Positions 1 to 5,003 of a stretch of DNA of 5,003 nucleotides are shown here, in pieces. Both the position numbers and the translations under genes were made by a program. This DNA comes from Candidatus Omnitrophota bacterium (lineage in GTDB: Bacteria; Omnitrophota; Koll11; Gygaellales; Profunditerraquicolaceae): the NCBI GenBank assembly GCA_028717765.1, contig JAQUNE010000112.1, positions 1 through 5,003 of the forward strand, written 5' to 3'. A model generated the notes under the pieces. It was not told the origin of the DNA, made no database searches, and worked only from the letters and a program-made list of their open reading frames with translations. Position 1 is the first letter of the stretch. The number at the start of each line of letters is the position of its first letter.

Positions 1-1080
1 AACCGCCAGCGTATTCTTTTGATCACCCAATCCTTGGCAATGTTACAGGCGCTGGTATTATCAATATTAGTAATGACAAAATCTGTGCAGGTTTGGCAGA
101 TTATTCTCTTAAGTGTAGCCTTGGGGCTGGTCAATTCTTTTGATATTCCCGTACGCCAGGCCTTCACAATAGAAATGATTGAGGATAAAGAGGACCTGGG
201 CAATGCCATTGCTTTAAATTCTTCTATGGTCAATATTGCGCGTTTGATCGGGCCGTCATTGGCAGGTGTAATTATTGCTACTTTAGGGGAGGGGCCGTGT
301 TTTTTGATCAATGCCCTAAGTTATATTGCGGTAATTGTTTCTTTATTCATGATGCAAATTTCCCCGAAAATAGTAAAAGAGGTGCGCCGGCACGTCCTGC
401 ATGAATTAAGGGAAGGTTTTCGCTATGCCTTTAATTCTATCCCGATTAAACATATCCTGATTTTACTGAGTTTAGTTAGTTTAACCGGTGTGCCTTATCA
501 GATTTTAATGCCGGTTTTTGCCAAGGATATTTTTCACGGTGGGCCAAAAACTTTGGGATTTCTTATGTCTATGGCAGGCGTTGGGGCATTAATGGGAGCA
601 ATCTATTTAGCAGCGAGAAAAAGTGTAATTGGTCTTGGTAAGATAATCGCGCTTTCAGCACTTTTCTTTGGTATAGGGGTAAGTATATTTTCATTTTCAA
701 AAGACCTATGGTTTTCTCTGTTTATGATTTGTTTCGCGGGTTTTTCTATGATGGTGCAGATGGCTGCCAGTAATACGATTTTGCAAACGATTGTCGAAGA
801 AGATAAGCGTGGCAGGATTATGAGTTTTTATACAATGTCTTTTATGGGAATGACGCCTTTCGGCAGTTTACTCGCAGGAAGCCTAGCTAGTAAAATCGGA
901 GCACCGCATACCTTATTTTTGGGAGGCATTTGTTGTATTATTGGAGCTTTAGTGTTTTTCGGGAAACTCCCTTTGATCAGGGAAAAGATCCGGCCAATTT
1001 ACGTCCAGAAAGGGATTATACCAGAAGAGGTGGTTAAGGGGATCGGCGCAGCCAGCGGATTGGGGAGTTTGGATGGTTAA
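1..1080 (+). CDS. MFS exporter, EntS-like (MFS_3 type), 5' end missing
   Basis: This is the C-terminal 359 codons of a major facilitator superfamily transporter, probably a drug or siderophore-type exporter in the inner membrane driven by the proton gradient; the substrate cannot be told. The frame is open to base 1. The first codons read NRQRIL, which looks like the end of the basic loop between helices 2 and 3 (family motif A), so roughly 50-60 residues including helix 1 and most of helix 2 lie off the left edge. A TTG at 19 falls inside this conserved stretch and is not a credible start. Counting from the first codon seen, family-typical elements are DIPVRQ (48-53), NAIALNS (68-74), an R..GP..AG stretch (81-89), the KRGRIMS loop (269-275) and a tail with RPIYV..GIIPE (331-342). 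About ten hydrophobic segments remain. The C-terminus looks complete, and the stop at 1078-1080 lies inside the start of hyfB. EntS is about 416 residues, consistent with this estimate. The family call is firm; the substrate is unknown. Confidence 0.9.
   Translation, partial: NRQRILLITQSLAMLQALVLSILVMTKSVQVWQIILLSVALGLVNSFDIPVRQAFTIEMIEDKEDLGNAIALNSSMVNIARLIGPSLAGVIIATLGEGPCFLINALSYIAVIVSLFMMQISPKIVKEVRRHVLHELREGFRYAFNSIPIKHILILLSLVSLTGVPYQILMPVFAKDIFHGGPKTLGFLMSMAGVGALMGAIYLAARKSVIGLGKIIALSALFFGIGVSIFSFSKDLWFSLFMICFAGFSMMVQMAASNTILQTIVEEDKRGRIMSFYTMSFMGMTPFGSLLAGSLASKIGAPHTLFLGGICCIIGALVFFGKLPLIREKIRPIYVQKGIIPEEVVKGIGAASGLGSLDG
1062..1067 (+). promoter_or_regulatory. Ribosome binding site of hyfB, inside the exporter gene
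   Basis: GGGGAG lies 5 bases before the ATG at 1073, within the last codons of the exporter gene. It supports that ATG as the hyfB start. The position also suggests that ribosomes finishing the exporter, whose stop is at 1078-1080, could re-initiate on hyfB (inference). Confidence 0.6.
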
Positions 1081-2884
1081 CTTTGATCCGCTTTCTATTT
1101 TTTTTCTCGCGGTAATTTTTCTTGTCTCTTTGCCGTCGGCAATTTTCTCCTTCGGTTATTTAAAGACAGAGACCTCAAGGCTTAGGTTAGTTTTTGCTTG
1201 GGCCTTATTGGTCCTCTTTGTAATTTCCATGGCGCTAGTGGTGACGGTAAATAATGCAATCATTTTCCTTGTGGTTTGGGAGTTAATGTCTTTGGTCTCA
1301 TATTTTTTGGTAGTTTTTGATACCACACAGGAAAAATCCATTCAGGCAGGTACGATTTACATTGTCATGACGCATATTGGAACGGCTTTTTTGGTCGTAG
1401 CGTTTCTGTTAATGTATAAGTACGCGCATTCTTTTGATTTTATGAGTATTAAGCAAGCCTGCTCGGTTATGCCAGCACACCTAAAGAATATTGTTTTTCT
1501 GTGTTTATTTATTGGATTTGGTACTAAGGCAGGGGTGGTACCTTTACATATCTGGTTGCCCTATGCCCATCCGCAGGCGCCAAGCCATATTTCTAGCATT
1601 ATGTCTGGCGTAATGATCAAAACCGCCATCTATGGAATAATTAGATTTGTGATTATCTTGCTTGGCGTAGGTTCAACATGGTGGGCAATATTAGTTTTAA
1701 TCTTTGCCTTAGTGTCTTGTTTAGTAGGGGTGATCTACGCATTGATGGAGCATGATATTAAAAAACTGCTCGCTTATCATAGCGTAGAGAATATCGGAAT
1801 TATTTTACTTGGAGTAGGTTTAGCAATGTTTTTTGTCAGCCTGAATCTTAATTTTTTAGCGGTATTAGCTTTGATCGCCGGGCTTTATCATTTGGTGAAT
1901 CATGCGATTTTTAAAGGGCTCTTATTTTTGTGTTCCGGCAGTGTTTATAAGGCTACAGGAACACGCGATATCGAGAAACTCGGCGGCCTAATTAAAAAGA
2001 TGCCGCAGACAGCTATTTGTTTTTTATTAGGCGCAATGGCAATTTCAGCGCTTCCACCTTTAAACGGTTTTGTTAGCGAATGGCTGACCTTACAAAGCTT
2101 TTTTCTGGGAGCACTCAAGGTTGGCTCGGGTGCCAAGCTTTTTCTAGGAGTATCAGCTGCAGTTTTAGCTTTGACCAGCGGGCTGGCTGCGGCTTGTTTT
2201 GTCAAAGCATTTGGGATCATCTTTTTAGCCAAACCACGTAGCCGCAACGCACAAAATGCCGCGGAAGTTTCTTTTTCCATGAAGTTAGCGATGTTTTCTT
2301 TAGCGATACTCACCATTGTCTTTGGTTTAGCAGCAACTTTTGTGATCAAGTTATTAACTAAGGTCTCAGGCTATGCCCTAGCCGTTGATACAGGCAGGAT
2401 GAATTTTTCTTTAAATAATTTTGTGATTAGCCCTAAGGCAGAAGGTGGAGTCTATCTTTCTTTACCTCTATTGGCATTCTTGGTAGTTATCTTGGGGGTT
2501 TTTGCGTTTTGCATATATTATTTTGTCGGTAATAAGGGCCTCAGGAGATATGAAACCTGGGGTTGCGGATACTATAAGCTGGATGCGCGTAATGAATATA
2601 CTGCAACTGCTTTTTCTAAGGCCTTTAGGATTGCTTTTAGCTTCTTTTTATTGCCTTACCGGAGAACCCAAAAAATCCGGGAATCTTTTTATCACGTGAA
2701 GTCTTTTTCTTACGAAACGCATACCAGGCTGGTATTTAAACAGTATATTTATGCGCCGATCTTGAAATTAGTTTTTAAATCCGCGAAATACGCGCGCAGG
2801 ATGCAGCCGGGGAGCATCCATCTTTATTTGGGCTATATCTTTGTGACTCTTTTATTATTATTGGTTTTTATGCAAAGGTTCTAA
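1073..2884 (+). CDS. hyfB: Hydrogenase-4 subunit B, antiporter-like membrane subunit (short N-terminus)
   Basis: Antiporter-like (NuoL/M/N, Mrp-type) subunit of a group 4 hydrogenase-like complex, 603 residues, expected to move H+ or Na+ across the inner membrane. Visible family marks: E70 in VVWELMS (helix 5 glutamate of the family); GTKAGVVPLHIWLP (150-163) then HPQAPSH; K183 in GVMIKTAIYG (helix 7 lysine); HDIKKLLAYHSVENIG (227-242); H277/K281 in NHAIFKGLLF; SALPPLNGF.SEW (325-337); K378 in CFVKAFG (helix 12 lysine position). The C-terminal part carries ETWGCGY (494-500), matching the AWACGY-type motif of HyfB, and ends with a last hydrophobic helix (about 583-600). These features favour HyfB over HyfD or HyfF. 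Residues 4-30 (FDPLS...FGYL) match the third helix of the family, so about 70 N-terminal residues (two helices) are absent compared with the 672 residues of E. coli HyfB. It overlaps the exporter gene by 8 bases and lies 2 bases before hyfC. Confidence 0.92.
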   Translation: MVNFDPLSIFFLAVIFLVSLPSAIFSFGYLKTETSRLRLVFAWALLVLFVISMALVVTVNNAIIFLVVWELMSLVSYFLVVFDTTQEKSIQAGTIYIVMTHIGTAFLVVAFLLMYKYAHSFDFMSIKQACSVMPAHLKNIVFLCLFIGFGTKAGVVPLHIWLPYAHPQAPSHISSIMSGVMIKTAIYGIIRFVIILLGVGSTWWAILVLIFALVSCLVGVIYALMEHDIKKLLAYHSVENIGIILLGVGLAMFFVSLNLNFLAVLALIAGLYHLVNHAIFKGLLFLCSGSVYKATGTRDIEKLGGLIKKMPQTAICFLLGAMAISALPPLNGFVSEWLTLQSFFLGALKVGSGAKLFLGVSAAVLALTSGLAAACFVKAFGIIFLAKPRSRNAQNAAEVSFSMKLAMFSLAILTIVFGLAATFVIKLLTKVSGYALAVDTGRMNFSLNNFVISPKAEGGVYLSLPLLAFLVVILGVFAFCIYYFVGNKGLRRYETWGCGYYKLDARNEYTATAFSKAFRIAFSFFLLPYRRTQKIRESFYHVKSFSYETHTRLVFKQYIYAPILKLVFKSAKYARRMQPGSIHLYLGYIFVTLLLLLVFMQRF

Positions 2885-2886
2885 AT

Positions 2887-3759
2887 ATGAAAATATTAAT
2901 CTTATCCGGACAATTGATTTTATTTCTGTTACTTTCTCCTTTAATCAGTGGATTTATTACTAAAATTAAGAATAACCTGAGGATGAGGAAAGGGCAGGGG
3001 GTCCTTCAGCCATACTATAATCTTTTTAAATTATTTCAGAAAGAAGAGATAGTTTCAGAAACTGCTTCTTGGGTATTTAGGGTGGCACCTTTTATAGTTT
3101 TTTCTTCTTCGCTTGCCGCGGCATTATTGGTTCCGGTATTTATCCTTCAGAGCCCTTTGCACCATATGGGCGACTTTTTAGCGTTGATCTTTATCTTTGC
3201 TCTCGGCCGTTTTTTTCTGGCACTTTCCGCACTGGATACTTCTAGCGCTTTTGGAGGGATGGGCGCATCAAGGGAGATGTTTATCTCGAGCATTGCCGAG
3301 CCAGTAGCATGTATGGTGGTTTTTGTTTTATTTTTGCAGTTCGGCTCCACGGATATTGCGGCATTTAGCGGTATGCATCCGGTTTCGATTGCTTCTTTGA
3401 TCGCAGGGATCGCTTTGTTTTTTGTGGCCATCGCTGAGACTTCAAGGATCCCGGTGGATAATCAGGAAACGCACCTTGAGTTAACCATGGTGCATGAGGC
3501 AATGGTCCTGGAATATTCAGGAAAATCCTTGGCACTGATAGAATTAGCAGCTGCGGTAAAACAAATGGTTTGGTTTGTTTTAATTGCCCGGATTATTTTT
3601 CCCTTTAATATCTTCGCGGGGATCATTATCATTGTTTTTGTAATGGCGCTCGTAGAAATCTTAGTGGCAAAGATGCGGCTTTTGCGGGTAATAGATTTTT
3701 TTGGATTTGCTTTCCTCTTGGCAGTAATTGCCGTAGTTTGTGCAGTAATAGGAGTGTAA
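2887..3759 (+). CDS. hyfC: Hydrogenase-4 subunit C / formate hydrogenlyase subunit 4, NuoH-like
   Basis: Membrane subunit of 290 residues homologous to NuoH of complex I and to HycD/HyfC. In this family it connects the soluble hydrogenase module to the ion-pumping membrane subunits. About eight hydrophobic segments are visible. Conserved polar stretches facing the soluble arm are present: RKGQG (34-38) followed by QPYYNL.KLF.KE (41-53); GASRE (126-130) with EP at 138-139; and the acidic, His-containing loop ETSRIPVDNQETHLELT (184-200) continuing MVHEAMVLEYSG (201-212). All the charged residues I expect in this loop are there, so the protein looks functional. Length is slightly below the E. 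coli proteins (about 307-322). The ATG at 2887 has AAAGG at 2874-2878 upstream, overlapping the end of hyfB, and starts 2 bases after the hyfB stop. The NuoH-like identity is very firm; whether the complex is a true hydrogenase depends on genes outside the window. Confidence 0.93.
   Translation: MKILILSGQLILFLLLSPLISGFITKIKNNLRMRKGQGVLQPYYNLFKLFQKEEIVSETASWVFRVAPFIVFSSSLAAALLVPVFILQSPLHHMGDFLALIFIFALGRFFLALSALDTSSAFGGMGASREMFISSIAEPVACMVVFVLFLQFGSTDIAAFSGMHPVSIASLIAGIALFFVAIAETSRIPVDNQETHLELTMVHEAMVLEYSGKSLALIELAAAVKQMVWFVLIARIIFPFNIFAGIIIIVFVMALVEILVAKMRLLRVIDFFGFAFLLAVIAVVCAVIGV
3751..3754 (+). promoter_or_regulatory. Ribosome binding site that fixes the hyfE start
   Basis: GGAG at 3751-3754, in the last codons of hyfC, is 7 bases before the ATG at 3762. 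This favours 3762 over the in-frame TTG at 3738, which would overlap hyfC by 22 bases and add eight residues not expected in HyfE. Confidence 0.65.
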
Positions 3760-3761
3760 GT

Positions 3762-4397
3762 ATGCAGACATTGATTCTTTTTGGGGTATTAATTTCGTTG
3801 CCCCTGATAGCAATTGCTAAGCGTACGCCGGCATTAGTGCGAAATTTGCGTTTTCAGTCATTTTTTCTTTTTCTTGCTACTTTTATGCTCGCCAGGGAGA
3901 AGGGCCAGAGTGATTTGTATATTATTGCCGGATTATTATTCTTTTTGAAGGTATTGCTGATTCCTTATATTTTATACCGGATGATTAAGCGCATTAAGGC
4001 CAATGAAAATATCGGCCTATTTATCAATGCCCAGTTATCGTTATTATTTGTCCTGGGGTTAATGTATTTGTCCTGGGTTTTTGCTCAAATGATCTTTCCG
4101 TTTTCTAACACCTTAAGAATTACCATATTGGCTACGGCATTCTCCGTAATTTTAATGGGGATGTTTATGATGATTTTTCGTATGAGTGCTTTGGCACAGA
4201 TTATTGGGATCTTGGTGATGGAAAATGGTTTATTTCTTTTGGCTTCTACGGTTTCAGGAGGTATGCCGTTTTTTGTAGAAATCGCCATATTCTTCGATGT
4301 TTTTGTGAGTGTAGTGATCATGGGGCTTTTTGTTTACCGGATTAATAGGCTTTTTACGCACATTGATGTAAATAAACTTTCGCGGCTTAAGGGGTAA
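3762..4397 (+). CDS. hyfE: Hydrogenase-4 subunit E, membrane subunit with NuoK-like part
   Basis: Small integral membrane protein, 211 residues, close to the 216 of E. coli HyfE. Six to seven hydrophobic segments are visible. Its C-terminal half resembles NuoK of complex I. Family signs: K63 in FFLKVLLIPYIL (61-72), equivalent to the ITKVLLVP segment of E. coli HyfE; E154 in QIIGILVMENG (146-156), the conserved membrane glutamate of the NuoK-like fold; VEIAIFFD (172-179); and the terminal DVNKLSRLKG (202-211), matching the DVNNLTALKG ending of the E. coli protein. In the family it links the HyfC heel to the antiporter-like subunits and is thought to contribute to the ion path (known by analogy; not shown here). 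The start was set at the ATG 3762, 2 bases after the hyfC stop, because of the GGAG upstream and the good N-terminal match in length. The next gene begins after a single base. Nothing in it looks broken. Confidence 0.9.
   Translation: MQTLILFGVLISLPLIAIAKRTPALVRNLRFQSFFLFLATFMLAREKGQSDLYIIAGLLFFLKVLLIPYILYRMIKRIKANENIGLFINAQLSLLFVLGLMYLSWVFAQMIFPFSNTLRITILATAFSVILMGMFMMIFRMSALAQIIGILVMENGLFLLASTVSGGMPFFVEIAIFFDVFVSVVIMGLFVYRINRLFTHIDVNKLSRLKG
4389..4394 (+). promoter_or_regulatory. Ribosome binding site of hyfF
   Basis: AAGGGG in the last codons of hyfE precedes the ATG at 4399 by only 4 bases. The spacing is short but usable, and no better start is seen nearby in this frame. Confidence 0.5.
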
Positions 4398-4398
4398 T

Positions 4399-5003
4399 AT
4401 GCTGATATTTTTTCTTTTAGGAATCCCATTAATACTTACTTTAGCGGTTTTTTTCTGCCGGAGATCGAAACTCTGCGGGATAATTAATGCCATCGGATAC
4501 GCGGTTACATTATTCATTAGTATTATTCTTTTATTGAAAGCAGGGGATTTAAAAATAACTTATGCCTTAGGATTCTTTTACCTGGATGCCTTAAGTATAT
4601 TTTTTATCTTTGTTACCTCTGTGGTAACTTTTGCCACCGCGCTTTATTCGATTTCTTTCATTGAGCGGGATCTCCAGGCAGGTATAATTTCAGAGAAAAA
4701 GGCAAAATTTTATTACGCTTTTTTTAACTTATTCTCAGTTTCCATGTTTTTTGTCCCGATGGTGAATAACTTAGGGATGCTCTGGGTAGCAATAGAAATG
4801 ACGACCTTGATTTCTGCTTTTCTGGTTGGGTTTTATAATACTAAGCAATCCGTGGAGGCTGCCTGGAAGTACATTATTATTTGTTCAGTAGGGATTATTT
4901 TTGCGCTTTTAGGCACGATTCTTTTCTCTTACGCATTTTCTATTACCGGTAGTATCAAAAGCCTGAATTGGAGTTATATGGTCAGTGCTGCCGGAAGGTT
5001 TGA
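4399..5003 (+). CDS. hyfF: Hydrogenase-4 subunit F, antiporter-like membrane subunit, 3' end missing
   Basis: First 201 codons of a second antiporter-like (NuoL/M/N family) subunit; the frame runs off the right edge. E. coli HyfF has 526 residues, so about 60% is probably missing. Unlike HyfB in this window, the N-terminus is complete: two helices (about 2-19 and 27-47), then YLDALSIFF (61-69), the family's third-helix segment. Next come KFYYAFFNLF (103-112), as in the YYGFFHLF stretch of E. coli HyfF, and LWVAIEMTTLISAFLVGFY (128-146), which holds the conserved helix 5 glutamate E133. EAAWKYIIICSVGI (153-166) is almost identical to E. coli HyfF and separates this gene from hyfB and hyfD. The expected role is ion translocation in the membrane arm, next to HyfB. 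It starts 1 base after the hyfE stop, so it belongs to the same transcript. The lysines of the central channel lie beyond the window and could not be checked. Confidence 0.9.
   Translation, partial: MLIFFLLGIPLILTLAVFFCRRSKLCGIINAIGYAVTLFISIILLLKAGDLKITYALGFFYLDALSIFFIFVTSVVTFATALYSISFIERDLQAGIISEKKAKFYYAFFNLFSVSMFFVPMVNNLGMLWVAIEMTTLISAFLVGFYNTKQSVEAAWKYIIICSVGIIFALLGTILFSYAFSITGSIKSLNWSYMVSAAGRF

Noticed and set aside
19..21. TTG at 19 as the start of the exporter
   Set aside because: The frame is open upstream to base 1, and the codons before it (NRQRIL) fit the conserved loop after helix 2, so the gene is simply cut by the window edge.
1945..2349. Open frame of 134 codons on the minus strand inside hyfB
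   Set aside because: It is antisense to a strongly conserved region of hyfB, has a low-complexity Lys/Ala-rich translation with no family resemblance, and lacks a ribosome binding context. The same applies to the minus-strand frames at 1156-1341, 3147-3431, 4085-4321 and 4254-4517.
2502..2699. Plus-strand open frame of 65 codons inside hyfB
   Set aside because: It lies wholly inside hyfB in another frame, in the region coding the conserved ETWGCGY part, and shows no recognisable motif of its own.
3738..3761. Longer hyfE start at TTG 3738
   Set aside because: It would overlap hyfC by 22 bases and has no clear ribosome binding site, whereas the ATG at 3762 has GGAG 7 bases upstream and gives the usual family length.
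4045..4077. Direct repeat of 13 bases (TATTTGTCCTGGG) at 4045-4057 and 4065-4077
   Set aside because: The copies are 20 bases apart, so they are read in different frames of hyfE, and there are only two. It is best explained as chance within T- and G-rich codons of a membrane protein.
2882..4401. Possible terminators or internal promoters between hyf genes
   Set aside because: The gaps are only 2, 2 and 1 bases, and I saw no GC-rich hairpin followed by a T-run at the gene ends. Runs of T inside the genes are Phe codons of membrane helices.

Overview
The window holds part of one rightward (+ strand) bacterial operon with almost no non-coding DNA. It has five protein genes and no RNA genes, mobile elements, CRISPR arrays or recognisable terminators. 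Protein similarity as I recall it points to the membrane arm of a group 4 (energy-converting, Hyf/Hyc-like) [NiFe] hydrogenase or a close relative of that complex. This suggests an anaerobic or fermentative bacterium. The DNA is moderately AT-rich and the spacers are very tight. An uncultured anaerobic lineage is plausible, but I cannot name a phylum from this window.

Layout: (1) 1-1080 is the 3' part of an MFS exporter of the EntS-like (MFS_3) type, cut by the left edge. (2) 1073-2884 is hyfB, an antiporter-like subunit of 603 residues, overlapping the exporter gene by 8 bases. (3) 2887-3759 is hyfC, the NuoH-like subunit. (4) 3762-4397 is hyfE, the small membrane subunit with a NuoK-like part. 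(5) 4399 to the right edge is the first 201 codons of hyfF, a second antiporter-like subunit. Gaps between the hyf genes are 2, 2 and 1 bases, and each start has a purine-rich Shine-Dalgarno-like stretch just upstream.

How they work together: in this family HyfC anchors the soluble [NiFe]/FeS module (HyfG/HyfI-like, expected to the right but not visible) to the membrane. HyfE and the antiporter-like HyfB and HyfF would couple electron transfer to H+ or Na+ translocation. The order B-C-E-F, without hyfD between C and E, is a reduced version of the E. coli hyf order.

The most notable point is that HyfB seems to lack the first two transmembrane helices of its family. It begins at the segment matching about residue 75 of E. 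coli HyfB, exactly where the exporter gene ends. No extension is possible in this frame. I found no clearly novel system; the remaining observations concern operon structure and what the unseen catalytic subunits are.
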